Positions 17,683 to 26,476 of a stretch of 64,000 nucleotides of DNA are shown here, piece after piece. Each line of letters starts with the position of its first letter. Position 1 is the first letter of the stretch. The DNA lies in NCBI RefSeq assembly GCF_004116265.1, contig NZ_QOUX01000047.1, forward strand, positions 372,001 through 436,000, read 5' to 3'. Source of the stretch: Anaerobacillus alkaliphilus. GTDB taxonomy: Bacteria > Bacillota > Bacilli > Bacillales > Anaerobacillaceae. The notes beneath the pieces were generated by a model that was not told the origin of the DNA, searched no databases, and saw only the letters and a program-made list of their open reading frames with translations. The translations under genes and the position numbers were made by a program.

Positions 17683-18432
17683 ATGTCAAACCTAAAATGG
17701 GATAAGTATGAAGTAAAGGCTATACCAATTGGTGACGGGTTCCAAGGGCAAGTATACCAAGCATATGACCCGTATTCCAATAAAAAAGTAGCGATAAAGA
17801 AAATGCTTAAGTTAAAACACGTTGAACGGGAATTAGCATTAATGCAGAATTATGGTACTCACCCAAATCTTCCTGAATACTATGACTATTTTCTGTTCAA
17901 CAATTGCGGATACATCGTCATGGAGTTTATCCATGGAGAACCGTTAATCAACTATAAAAATAACTTTGAAGAAAAGGCAGCGATAAGAATTATACTCTCC
18001 GTTTTAGAAGGTTTTGAGCATCTACATGCCAAGGGTTATTTACATTGTGACATAGCCCCACAAAATATAATGGTTCAGTTACAAGATGAATACACAGTGA
18101 AAATTATAGATTTTGCCAATGGTGTACAGAAAGGAAAAGCTGGTGTATTTGAAGGACGAAAATATCAGAAGAAAAATCCGTATGGTCCACCAGAAGTAAG
18201 AACAAAACACTGGCTAATTGATGATAGTACTGACTTATATGGAGTTGCCGCTACATGCGTGTACTTGTTAACGAACACTCAACCCGAGTACAGCGAAAGA
18301 GAAAAAACGCACGTGTTTACGATCGCAAATAAAAAGCTTCATAAGGTTCTTCAAAAAGCGATGCACCCAGAACGAAAAAAACGATATCAATCGGCAAGAG
18401 AGTTTATAACAGCATTACAGCCATTTGTTTAA
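17683..18432 (+). CDS. eukaryotic-type protein kinase, first of two in the operon
   Basis: A 250-residue soluble kinase domain with no transmembrane or sensor part. Positions from ATG 17683 (after AAGGAG): glycine loop IGDGFQGQVYQ about 16-26, ATP lysine in VAIKK (Lys39), catalytic loop HCDIAPQNIMV with Asp123 and Asn128, and metal motif DFA at 143-145 in place of DFG. These residues are all present, so activity is plausible. It sits between two glycosyltransferase genes, which suggests it phosphorylates a glycan enzyme, a glycan or a coat protein. It resembles the second kinase at 19307 in its ends (WDKYEVK versus WDKYEIK; ALQPFV versus ALQPFLT), so the pair look like duplicates. Confidence 0.85.
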   Translation: MSNLKWDKYEVKAIPIGDGFQGQVYQAYDPYSNKKVAIKKMLKLKHVERELALMQNYGTHPNLPEYYDYFLFNNCGYIVMEFIHGEPLINYKNNFEEKAAIRIILSVLEGFEHLHAKGYLHCDIAPQNIMVQLQDEYTVKIIDFANGVQKGKAGVFEGRKYQKKNPYGPPEVRTKHWLIDDSTDLYGVAATCVYLLTNTQPEYSEREKTHVFTIANKKLHKVLQKAMHPERKKRYQSAREFITALQPFV

Positions 18433-18446
18433 GAAGGGTTGATTTT

Positions 18447-19292
18447 ATGAAGAAAGACAATAAAGATTATTTACAAGAGATTGACGACTATTTTCATCAG
18501 TTACATTCTAGTAACGACAAAAAATCAGCACCAATGGTCGTCTTTGGCATATCACTTAAAAGCAAGAAAGTGTCTCGGGATTGGGACCTTGTTTGCGAAA
18601 ACCTAGCCAAGACCCTGCGAACAATTTTAGCAAACACAGATCATAACTTCCGAATTTGTATTGCCGGACATGAAAGACCTGATATAGCTGAACTAGAACA
18701 TGACCTTGTCACATGGATACCTGTTAATTTTGAGCCACCTGTTAATGCCAAGGGCTTTAGTACTGATAAAAAACAAAAACGCGGGGTAATAGGTGCCTAC
18801 CTAAGGCACCTAGGGTACTCAGGGTATTTTATGCCTCTTGATGCAGATGACTGGGTACATTGTCGCTTTGTCGAATTAATCCGTTCCTTCCCAATTACTA
18901 ATGCCTTTATTTTTGAAAAAGGCTTTATGACGAACATAAATTACGATGAGGTGTGGATTAGGAATACATTTTACAAAGGATGTGGAAGTGGCTCAATCTT
19001 TTACTTTTCAAATCAAGAATTTCCTGTTTCACCCTCTAGAAAAGATGTTCGCCGTTCACCGTTTGGTCTTACTGTGACAACACATACAAAAATAACGGGT
19101 GAGCTGAACGAAAGAAATATCAGTTTTAGAATGATTGAATTACCAATGGTTACTTATGTATTTGGCCACGGCGAAAATAATAGCATTATCAAAGGGAAAA
19201 AAGAGAATTCGAGAAAAGCAGATTATTATGACGCAACTGGAGAAAGAATTGCTGACTTATTTTCTCAGCATTTTAAATTCGAGTCTACTTAA
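18447..19292 (+). CDS. glycosyltransferase-like protein (GT-A fold)
   Basis: A 281-residue protein. APMVVFGISLKSKKVSRDW opens a family-2-like domain; DHNFRICIAGHERPD and YSGYFMPLDADDWVHCRF provide the DxD-like metal site DADD near residue 130. The rest contains YKGCGSGSIFYF and SPFGLTVTTHTKI. It lies between the two kinase genes in the operon, 14 bases after the first. The family is divergent enough that I call it glycosyltransferase-like only. No signal peptide, so cytoplasmic. Confidence 0.65.
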   Translation: MKKDNKDYLQEIDDYFHQLHSSNDKKSAPMVVFGISLKSKKVSRDWDLVCENLAKTLRTILANTDHNFRICIAGHERPDIAELEHDLVTWIPVNFEPPVNAKGFSTDKKQKRGVIGAYLRHLGYSGYFMPLDADDWVHCRFVELIRSFPITNAFIFEKGFMTNINYDEVWIRNTFYKGCGSGSIFYFSNQEFPVSPSRKDVRRSPFGLTVTTHTKITGELNERNISFRMIELPMVTYVFGHGENNSIIKGKKENSRKADYYDATGERIADLFSQHFKFEST

Positions 19293-19306
19293 GAGGAGGG
19301 GGGATT

Positions 19307-20035
19307 ATGTCCGGTTACACTTGGGACAAATACGAGATTAAGAAATTAATTGGGAGCGGAAAAAAAGGTGAGGTCTATCAAGCTTTCGATCCAGATATGA
19401 AGAAGATTGTCGCCATTAAAAGGATGCCAAGCATAAAAAGAGCGAAAAGAGAAGCTTTTATTATGAAAGAGATTTGCTCGCATAAATACCTTCCAAAGTT
19501 TTATCACTTCTTTATTGAAGAAAGTCATGGACATATTGTCATGGAATGGATAGATGGTGCAACATTAAGACAAAGAACACCAACCAATGAACAAGAGGCA
19601 CTAACTATCACGTTGAAGATATTAGAAGCCCTTAACCACATTCATAAGATAGGCTTTATCCATTCTGACCTTAATCGTGGGAACGTTATGCTGATTAAAA
19701 ACAACCCAGAAATGCTCAGATTAATAGATTTTGAGTGCTCTCAACTAATGGCTGACAATAAAGATCATCTGCAAACCAATTCAAAAAAGAAGAAAACCAC
19801 ATTTAAGATTACCGATTCAAGTACGGATGAAAGAGATGACTTACTTCGTGTTGCTTCATTATGCGTCTTTTTATTAATAGGGAAAAATCGTGTTACCTAT
19901 CATACGTTAGAAGAAATCGATCTTAAAAATAACGAACTTAAATCAGTGCTATCTAGAGCGATGGACCCTAACAAAGAAAAACGATATCGTACCGCGATAG
20001 AGTTGATGGAAGCACTCCAACCATTTCTTACGTGA
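19307..20035 (+). CDS. eukaryotic-type protein kinase, second of two in the operon
   Basis: A 242-residue kinase. The glycine loop is IGSGKKGEVYQAF (about 15-27), the ATP lysine is in VAIKRM (Lys38), the catalytic loop is HSDLNRGNVML with Asp121 and Asn126, and the metal motif is DFE at 141-143. HRD is therefore replaced by HSD and DFG by DFE, as in many atypical bacterial kinases. No extra domains. Ribosome binding site AGAGGAGGGGGG. Its stop overlaps a possible GTG start of the next gene. It appears paralogous to the kinase at 17683, with a glycosyltransferase-like gene between them. Target unknown. Confidence 0.83.
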   Translation: MSGYTWDKYEIKKLIGSGKKGEVYQAFDPDMKKIVAIKRMPSIKRAKREAFIMKEICSHKYLPKFYHFFIEESHGHIVMEWIDGATLRQRTPTNEQEALTITLKILEALNHIHKIGFIHSDLNRGNVMLIKNNPEMLRLIDFECSQLMADNKDHLQTNSKKKKTTFKITDSSTDERDDLLRVASLCVFLLIGKNRVTYHTLEEIDLKNNELKSVLSRAMDPNKEKRYRTAIELMEALQPFLT

Positions 20036-20061
20036 ATTCTACTAAGAAAGAAGGTGATTAC

Positions 20062-20751
20062 TTGATTTCTGTTATAACTTGTACAATGAGAAATACCAAT
20101 ATGCAGAATGTATTTGAAAACTATTTAAGCCAAATGTATAAGGAGAAAGAGCTTATCATTGTGTTAAATCAAGATGATATGAATATCTGGGAGTGGAAAA
20201 GGAAAGCCAATAAATTCCCAAACGTAAGCGTCTATCAATTGCCTAATTGGATAACTTTGGGGGAATGTATGAATTTTGCTGTAAAAAAAGCAAAGTTTGA
20301 CTATATTGCAAAGTTTGACGATGACGATTATTATGCCCCGTATTATTTAACCGAGGCTATGGAAGTGTTTGTGAAAACGGATGCTGATATTGTAGGGAAA
20401 CGGACAGTGTTTGTCTATATGGAAAATACTCAATCACTCATGCTACGTGCAAAACCACATATGGAAAATGTTAGAGATGCAACCTTGGTATTTAAGAAGA
20501 AAGCCTGGCAAGTCGTCCCTTTTAGACATCTAAATAAGAAGTCTTTCTGGAAATTTCAAAATAAAGCACGTAAGAAGGGATTTAAGTTCGGTATTACTAG
20601 TAGATACAATTACACGTATATAAGACGATCTCCAAACGAGCATACGTTTAATATTAATGATGAGGATTTCTTAAAAAAATGTACCTTTCTAAAAAAAACT
20701 CAGGATTACAAAAAGCATGTTAGAAACGACCCAGGACCCGAGGAATCTTAA
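20062..20751 (+). CDS. glycosyltransferase family 2
   Basis: About 229 residues. The domain opens with ISVITCTMRNTNMQNVFENY and continues with KELIIVLNQDDMN, YQLPNWITLGECMNFAVKKA and AKFDDDDYYAPYYL, giving a clear GT-A DDDD/DxD metal site. Two starts are possible: GTG 20032, which overlaps the kinase stop codon, and TTG 20062, which has GAAGGTGA just before it and starts right at the conserved strand; the second is preferred. It is the last gene of the operon and is followed by a terminator. Specificity unknown. Confidence 0.85.
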   Translation: MISVITCTMRNTNMQNVFENYLSQMYKEKELIIVLNQDDMNIWEWKRKANKFPNVSVYQLPNWITLGECMNFAVKKAKFDYIAKFDDDDYYAPYYLTEAMEVFVKTDADIVGKRTVFVYMENTQSLMLRAKPHMENVRDATLVFKKKAWQVVPFRHLNKKSFWKFQNKARKKGFKFGITSRYNYTYIRRSPNEHTFNINDEDFLKKCTFLKKTQDYKKHVRNDPGPEES

Positions 20752-20768
20752 GCCTTTTAGTAAAGATC

Positions 20769-20805
20769 AAAAAGCATTCAAAGCCGTTGGCAACGAGTGC
20801 TTTTT
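20769..20805 (+). terminator. terminator at the end of the glycan/kinase operon
   Basis: The stem AAAAAGCATTC/GAGTGCTTTTT has one wobble and an inner GCC-GTT-GGC hairpin, and its 3' arm ends in T residues. Confidence 0.75.
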
Positions 20806-20988
20806 CTTTCTTTATAAGAGGTTGTTTTCGCAAAGTTTGTTCCATTCATAAAAATACTAAGATTTCACCACTAATTTAGTAAGTATTGCTCTTTTTCTTA
20901 TTGGGTGATATCTTCATCTTGGATATCTTTTCGATTCTTTTAGGGTAAAAAAGCAATAATGTTTAAGAAAAGAGCCTTACAAAGAAAA

Positions 20989-21031
20989 ATGATCGCAAGT
21001 ATGATACAAAAAGCTATCATTCTTGGATCGT
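20989..21031 (-). terminator. terminator after the minus-strand kinase-like gene
   Basis: An imperfect inverted repeat (GATCGCAAGTATGATA against TATCATTCTTGGATC) lies 12 bases past the stop of the 21043-21627 gene. T-runs on both strands allow it to work in both directions. Confidence 0.55.
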
Positions 21032-21042
21032 CTTTTTCTTCC

Positions 21043-21627
21043 TCATTTGAATTTCTTCTTCATTATGTGTTTCCACTCCAAATAAAGCTCATTTTCGATT
21101 TCTTCCACTTGTTTTAAAAAAGTCTCCAACAGTCCGAGTTTTTCTAACCCCGAAAATAGTTTCTCAGGTTGCTCCGTCCAATTAAGAGAATTTACGTGAT
21201 CAATAAGTTTGATCTTGTTGTTTTCAGTAAGGATCATGTGCCTTAATTTCGGGTCACGCCTAGGAATATTTAAACGCTTCAGATCCTTAATTAGATGAAC
21301 GATTTGTTTTGTCATCTCTATTGGTATTTTATTTCCTTCCAGAAAAAATTGTTCAAGAGTTTTCCCTTTTACTAACTCCATGACAATGTAATACTCCCCA
21401 GCTTCATAAAACTTCGGGAAAAATGAAGATCCCTTAGCCATTCTTAGGACACTCTCTTCTCGACTACGGTGTTTAGAACTTGCAAACACTTTCACACATC
21501 TGTCTTCTGATAGTTTAAAAACAGCTCCTTGGCACCCCTTCCCAATTAATTCATAAGAAGAAGGATTAGTAAGGATCTTTACTTTCCCTTTTCCCTTAGT
21601 AACTTTAATTGATCGGTAATCAATCAT
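21043..21627 (-). CDS. small atypical protein kinase-like protein (YrzF/Bud32-like)
   Basis: A 194-residue compact kinase fold. Glycine loop IGKGCQGAVFKL (about 28-39), ATP lysine in CVKVF (Lys46), YIVMELVKGKTLEQF hinge, a catalytic loop read as RRDPKLRHMIL where Asp125 is kept but the usual Asn is replaced, and DHV at 143 in place of DFG. The size and layout are like Bacillus YrzF and the Bud32/RIO-type kinases. The altered loop may reduce activity. Transcribed opposite to the glycan operon and divergently from the HipA-like gene. Confidence 0.7.
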   Translation of the reverse strand: MIDYRSIKVTKGKGKVKILTNPSSYELIGKGCQGAVFKLSEDRCVKVFASSKHRSREESVLRMAKGSSFFPKFYEAGEYYIVMELVKGKTLEQFFLEGNKIPIEMTKQIVHLIKDLKRLNIPRRDPKLRHMILTENNKIKLIDHVNSLNWTEQPEKLFSGLEKLGLLETFLKQVEEIENELYLEWKHIMKKKFK

Positions 21628-21802
21628 CTTTCACCCCTCATGAGAAGACCTTTAATATTCTATTCTTACTGAAAGCACACCGTAACGGCAACAGACAAAA
21701 ATACAGTTATTTGGTTATTTAGCCATAACAATTTAACTAGGTATTAATACAATATAGAGGGACACGATTTTCGTACGTAACATTTTCGGAAGGAGGGAAA
21801 AG

Positions 21803-22564
21803 ATGGTTTTAAAAGCTGTTGAACATATAAACGAGGTTGGAGAAGGATTTACAAACCCACAAATAATAAAATGTGAGGACGGACAATTGTATGTCGTGAA
21901 ATTTCTCCATCCTCATATCAGAAAAAAATCATTACCCAACGAACTCATTGCTTATGGTTTAGGACAATACATTGCTCTCCCAATGCCTAGATGTTCTCTC
22001 ATTTATGTATCAGAGGAACTCATTCAGTCTTCACCCTTAAAAGCTCTAAACGTATCTCCCGGAATTCATTTCGCCAGTCACTTTCAAGAACGGACAAAGA
22101 AGGTAAGTGATAAATATCTACTAAGGTGTGCAAATCGGAATAAAATAGCTGATATGCTTGTCTTTGATATTTGGGTTGATAATAGAGATCGCAAAAAAAA
22201 TAATTTATTGATTGCGAAAGATGAAAGAAAGTTAAACCTACTTTGTATCGACCATGATTATATTATGGGCGGGAAAAATTGGACATTAGAGGACCTTAGA
22301 AAATATGATGAGGACTTTTATAAAATTAAGTGGGGGAGAAGTCAGAACATGCTTATCAAACATGTAGCAGATCCTAATCACCTAATTACCTCAGCTAACA
22401 AGCTGAAATCACTAAATGCCTCTCAAATAAAGACTATAGTGGACGTAATTCCTGAAGAGTGGAATGTGTCATCTGAAGAGAGACATGCGCTAGTTTCAAT
22501 TCTAAACAAAAGAAAAGAAGGATTACTCGATGTAATTACCAAGATCATTAAACAACATTATTGA
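21803..22564 (+). CDS. HipA-like kinase, stand-alone
   Basis: A 253-residue protein with a HipA-type kinase core: QLYVVKFLHPHIRKKSLPNE at the ATP-binding strand, IADMLVFDIWVDNRDRKKNN as catalytic loop (D...N pattern), and LLCIDHDYIMGG supplying the metal aspartate (DHD). HipA toxins phosphorylate glutamyl-tRNA synthetase and are paired with a HipB antitoxin, but no HipB-like repressor is adjacent, and the protein lacks the N-terminal HipA domain of about 100 residues. It may be a metabolic or coat-related kinase rather than a toxin. GGAGGG before ATG 21803. A terminator follows. Confidence 0.75.
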   Translation: MVLKAVEHINEVGEGFTNPQIIKCEDGQLYVVKFLHPHIRKKSLPNELIAYGLGQYIALPMPRCSLIYVSEELIQSSPLKALNVSPGIHFASHFQERTKKVSDKYLLRCANRNKIADMLVFDIWVDNRDRKKNNLLIAKDERKLNLLCIDHDYIMGGKNWTLEDLRKYDEDFYKIKWGRSQNMLIKHVADPNHLITSANKLKSLNASQIKTIVDVIPEEWNVSSEERHALVSILNKRKEGLLDVITKIIKQHY

Positions 22565-22580
22565 ACAGTTGTTCTTATAC

Positions 22581-22610
22581 GAGCGGATCATCGGTATCCG
22601 CTCATTTTTT
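22581..22610 (+). terminator. rho-independent terminator
   Basis: A perfect 8-bp stem GAGCGGAT/ATCCGCTC with a 7-base loop is followed by ATTTTTT, 16 bases after the HipA-like gene. Confidence 0.85.
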
Positions 22611-22773
22611 ATTGAAATTTCTATTTTACTAAAATTTCTGATAATACAAGATCAAGTAATTGTTATTCAACTTACATAATGCTATTATTATATGAACTAG
22701 CAAACTTCCATCTTGTAAAGCGCTAAATTACTTGAGGATATAGTTTGAAATTATTACATAGGAGGGTGATTTC

Positions 22774-25530
22774 ATGATTCATGTAACAGCCGATAACAAC
22801 TCACTCTTGCGTAACGACGTGAAAAAGTTAGGAAACATTCTTGGGGAAATACTCGTTCATCACGGTGGCATGCCCCTATTAGAGAAAGTCGAAGCGATAC
22901 GTGAAAAAACGAAGAATTTACGTGAAAATTACAATGAAGAATTGTATAAAAACCTAAAGGAAGAAATTATTAGTTTAAAACCACCTGTCCGTCAACAGGT
23001 AATTCGAGCTTTCTCTATTTATTTTCATTTGGTAAATATAGCGGAACAAAATCATCGAATTCGCAGACAACGCCAATACCAATTAGATGGAACGGGAAAT
23101 TTGCAGCCAGTTTCAATCGAGAGTGCAGTCGCTTCGCTAAAAGCTAGTAATTTCTCAGAGGAGCATATTCAAGATGTTTTAAACGACTTATCACTTGAAT
23201 TAATCATTACTGCTCACCCAACTGAAGCAACCAAGCGTACGGTACTTGAAACACAAAAACGAATTTCAAACTTACTCCAACAATTAGATCATCCACAATT
23301 AAGCAATAGAGCACGAACAGATGTAGAAGAAAGCTTATTTAATGAAGTTACCGCTCTTTGGCAAACAGATGAGTTAAGAGATCGAAAACCAACCGTCTTA
23401 GACGAGGTAAAAAATGGTCTTTATTACTTTGACCAAACTCTATTTGAGGTTTTACCTGGTGTTCATCAAGAATTAGAAAAGCAATTGCAAGGGTATTTCC
23501 CTGCCCATACGTGGAAGGTTCCAAATTTCCTCCACTTTGGTTCTTGGATTGGTGGAGATCGAGATGGGAATCCAAATGTCACGCCTGAGGTTACATGGGA
23601 AACATTACAGCTACAGCGAAAGTTAGTGTTGACGAAATATATAGATGCAATCACCGATTTAATGAAACGCTTTAGCCAGTCAACCTCACGTGTTTCGATT
23701 AGTGACGAACTCATTCGATCTGTTGAAGAAGATGAATTGCTATACCTAGAACAAGGCGAGGCGTGGACAATTGAAGGTGAGATTTATCGTCGTAAATTTG
23801 CGGTCATCCTCAAACGGCTACGTAACGTTGGTCAATCTGAACAAGGGTACAAATCACCTGAAGAGTTTTCGAATGATCTTCGTAGTATCCAAGCAAGTGC
23901 TGAGTTTCACTTACCAGCAAACAACAAGTTAAAAACGATTCGTAAATTAATCCGGCAAGTAGAGTTGTTTGGTTTTCACCTTTCAACACTGGATATTCGA
24001 AATCATAGTGGGGAACATGAAACAGCGATTGCTGAAATTCTAAAAGCAATAAAAATTACGGAAAACTATGGAAATCTTTCAGAAGATGAAAAGGTCTCGA
24101 TTCTCGAGCAAATACTGAACGAGCCAAGACCACTTTTATTATCTATAGAAGATTATTCAACAGAAACACAAACCGTTTTAAACGTTTTTAAAATGATTAA
24201 AAAAGCTCATCAAGAATTTGGGCGTCGTTCGATAGAAGTTTACTTGGTTAGTATGACGCAATCATCTAGTGACTTACTTGAAGTCCTAGTACTAGCAAAA
24301 GAAGCAGGAATTTATCGCTTACATGCTGATGGAAAGGTAGAAAGTCATTTAACTGTTGCACCTTTATTAGAAACAGTTGACGATTTAATTGCTGGTCCTG
24401 GCATTATGAAAAAATTGTTTGAGATGGATGTTTATCGTAATCACATTCGTGAGAGAGGCGATCATCAGGAAATTATGTTGGGGTACTCAGACGGAAGTAA
24501 AGATGGTGGGACATTAACTGCGAACTGGGAGTTATTTAAAGCACAAAAAGAAATTCACAATATGGCGAAGAACTTCAATATTCGCTTAAAATTTTTCCAT
24601 GGACGCGGGGGCTCATTAGGACGCGGGGGCGGTCCATTAAACCGTAGTATTCTATCACAACCTGCTGAAACCTTAGGAGATGGCGTGAAAATTACCGAGC
24701 AAGGGGAAGTATTATCTTCTCGTTATTTACTTGAAGATATTGCGTATCGAAACTTAGAACAGGCAGCTTCAGCACTACTCGAAGCTTCCGCTAATGCTTC
24801 GAAAAACATGTTGCAAGGCTATTTACGTGAAAAATCTTGGGAAGCAGCAATGGAAGATATTTCGAAACAATCATTGCAAAAATACCATTCGCTTGTATTT
24901 AAGGACCCAGACTTCCTAACGTATTTTAAAGAAGCAACACCTTTACGTGAATTAGGAGCATTAAATATTGGTTCAAGACCGATGAGTCGTAAAGGTAGTG
25001 AACGGTTTGAGGACTTACGGGCCATTCCTTGGGTGTTTGCATGGACTCAGTCTAGACAAATGATCCCAGCGTGGTATGCAGCCGGATCGGGCTTACATTC
25101 ATTTGCTTCAAAAAGTCCAGAAAATCTTCAGTTACTGAAAGATATGTATGAAAGATGGCCATTCTTCCAATCAACAATCAATAACCTGCAAATGGCACTA
25201 TTAAAAGCTGATTTGCAGACAGCTAGAGAGTACATCAATTTAGTGGAAGATCAAACGATTGCTCATCGTATTTTTCAAGATATCTCAGATGAATACAACC
25301 TAACAAGAGAAGTTCTCCTACAGATCACGGGTAACCAGGAGCTCTTAGATCATTCACCAAATATTCAAGAATCAGTGAAGCGACGTAATCCTTATGTTGA
25401 TCCATTGAACTTCTTGCAAGTCAATTTAATTCAAAGCATGCGTGAGTCAGAAGAAAAATCAGAAGAATTATTAACCGAGGTGCTTTTAACCATCAGCGGT
25501 GTAGCTGCGGGGTTAGTAAACACAGGCTGA
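22774..25530 (+). CDS. ppc: phosphoenolpyruvate carboxylase
   Basis: A 918-residue enzyme that carboxylates PEP to oxaloacetate, refilling the TCA cycle. Full family length is present. Catalytic signatures are LIITAHPTEATKRT (the essential histidine), FGSWIGGDRDGNPNV, MLGYSDGSKDGG, and the mobile loop FHGRGGSLGRGGGP. The C-terminal tail ends with VAAGLVNTG, near the QNTG end of the family that binds the allosteric inhibitor aspartate. Monocistronic, with GGAGGG before ATG 22774 and a strong bidirectional terminator. Many Bacillaceae use pyruvate carboxylase instead, so having Ppc is informative about this strain's carbon metabolism. Confidence 0.95.
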   Translation: MIHVTADNNSLLRNDVKKLGNILGEILVHHGGMPLLEKVEAIREKTKNLRENYNEELYKNLKEEIISLKPPVRQQVIRAFSIYFHLVNIAEQNHRIRRQRQYQLDGTGNLQPVSIESAVASLKASNFSEEHIQDVLNDLSLELIITAHPTEATKRTVLETQKRISNLLQQLDHPQLSNRARTDVEESLFNEVTALWQTDELRDRKPTVLDEVKNGLYYFDQTLFEVLPGVHQELEKQLQGYFPAHTWKVPNFLHFGSWIGGDRDGNPNVTPEVTWETLQLQRKLVLTKYIDAITDLMKRFSQSTSRVSISDELIRSVEEDELLYLEQGEAWTIEGEIYRRKFAVILKRLRNVGQSEQGYKSPEEFSNDLRSIQASAEFHLPANNKLKTIRKLIRQVELFGFHLSTLDIRNHSGEHETAIAEILKAIKITENYGNLSEDEKVSILEQILNEPRPLLLSIEDYSTETQTVLNVFKMIKKAHQEFGRRSIEVYLVSMTQSSSDLLEVLVLAKEAGIYRLHADGKVESHLTVAPLLETVDDLIAGPGIMKKLFEMDVYRNHIRERGDHQEIMLGYSDGSKDGGTLTANWELFKAQKEIHNMAKNFNIRLKFFHGRGGSLGRGGGPLNRSILSQPAETLGDGVKITEQGEVLSSRYLLEDIAYRNLEQAASALLEASANASKNMLQGYLREKSWEAAMEDISKQSLQKYHSLVFKDPDFLTYFKEATPLRELGALNIGSRPMSRKGSERFEDLRAIPWVFAWTQSRQMIPAWYAAGSGLHSFASKSPENLQLLKDMYERWPFFQSTINNLQMALLKADLQTAREYINLVEDQTIAHRIFQDISDEYNLTREVLLQITGNQELLDHSPNIQESVKRRNPYVDPLNFLQVNLIQSMRESEEKSEELLTEVLLTISGVAAGLVNTG

Positions 25531-25542
25531 TATATACGAACA

Positions 25543-25586
25543 AAAAAAGGATCACCAAACATTTTTCGTTTGGTGATCCTTTTTTG
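25543..25586. terminator. bidirectional terminator between ppc and the ScdA gene
   Basis: A long perfect stem (AAAAAAGGATCACCAAAC and complement) has A and T runs at its ends and sits between convergent genes. Confidence 0.85.
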
Positions 25587-25590
25587 TCTA

Positions 25591-26289
25591 TTAGGCTTTT
25601 AATAAACGAGAGAACAGAATATTATTTTCTAAATGAATGTGCTCATGAGTCATTGTCTCTAATTCTTCAAGTTTTAAATACGTTAAGCGGTACGTGTTGC
25701 AAGCACCAGGAGGTAATTGATAGTCATTGGTAACTGCTCGTAATGTTTTAAGAAGGTCACCAGCAGCCTCGTGCTCCTGTTCTAATTTCGTAATTTCTTC
25801 TTTTGCTTTAGCAAGTTCCTCTTCTGAAGCTGTTTCTTCGAAAGCAACGATATGCGGGAACACATCACGTTCTTCATCAATCATGTGTTGGTCCATTTCA
25901 GTTTTTAAACTGTTGAATGCTTGATAAACATCTCGTAAATGCGGGTGAGAGTCACCGTGAACACGGTACACTTTTGTAACAAAAGCATTTAATTCCGCTA
26001 AAACCTCTGATGTATACACATGATACTTGTTGACGATATGGTTAACTAAATCTGTTAGCGGAGCTTCTTCCCAATTCACTTCATTTGTTTGGTTGTTCGC
26101 CTCATATAACTCATTAATTGTATTTAAGATTTCTACTTCGTTTAAGTTTTTTTCGCGAAGCACCTCACCGATTGGGCGATCTCCACCGCAACAAAAATCA
26201 ATTTTATATTGCTTAAAAATTTTGCTTGCTCCAGGAAACTTAGTAACGACATCACCAGTTTTTGTTGTATTTGTAAACATTGCGTTCAT
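25591..26289 (-). CDS. scdA: iron-sulfur cluster repair di-iron protein (ScdA/YtfE/RIC)
   Basis: About 232 residues. The N-terminal DUF542 domain carries the redox motif IDFCCGGDRPIGEV. The hemerythrin-like domain (about 80-225) has the iron-binding histidines and glutamates in HIVNKYHVYTSEV, VHGDSHPHLRDV, MIDEERDVFPHI, EQEHEAAGDLL and MTHEHIHLENNI. The protein repairs iron-sulfur clusters damaged by nitric oxide or peroxide. The ATG at 26289 has AAAGGAG nine bases upstream and is preferred to the TTG at 26298. A SigA-type promoter is visible upstream. Confidence 0.93.
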   Translation of the reverse strand: MNAMFTNTTKTGDVVTKFPGASKIFKQYKIDFCCGGDRPIGEVLREKNLNEVEILNTINELYEANNQTNEVNWEEAPLTDLVNHIVNKYHVYTSEVLAELNAFVTKVYRVHGDSHPHLRDVYQAFNSLKTEMDQHMIDEERDVFPHIVAFEETASEEELAKAKEEITKLEQEHEAAGDLLKTLRAVTNDYQLPPGACNTYRLTYLKLEELETMTHEHIHLENNILFSRLLKA

Positions 26290-26310
26290 GTAGGACAACT
26301 CCTTTGTTTT

Positions 26311-26339
26311 GGTATAGTTACATCATAATTGACTTTCAA
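26311..26339 (-). promoter_or_regulatory. SigA-type promoter for the ScdA gene
   Basis: On the minus strand, TTGAAA (26334-26339) and TATACC (26311-26316) are spaced by 17 bases and lie just upstream of the ribosome binding site. Further upstream, TGTGACAAATGTCC (26351-26364) keeps only one good half of an FNR-like box, so oxygen or NO control is a guess. Confidence 0.5.
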
Positions 26340-26476
26340 ACATCCCAATAGGACATTTGTCACAATCATAAATATTTTTCCGAGAATAATAACCTGCTTA
26401 GTGTGGTTAACATCAAAGTACTATTTTTCCAACTGTCTAATACATATTAATGAATCCACATCTAAGGGGGCACAGC

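Noticed and set aside
22713-22728. cre-like TGTAAAGCGCTAAA upstream of ppc
   Set aside because: It shares the GCGC centre but matches the cre form at only about 9 of 14 positions when aligned on the centre, so it is not reported as a site.
26351-26364. FNR-type box upstream of the ScdA gene
   Set aside because: Only the first half (TGTGA) fits; the second half TCCTA is poor, so regulation by FNR is not claimed.
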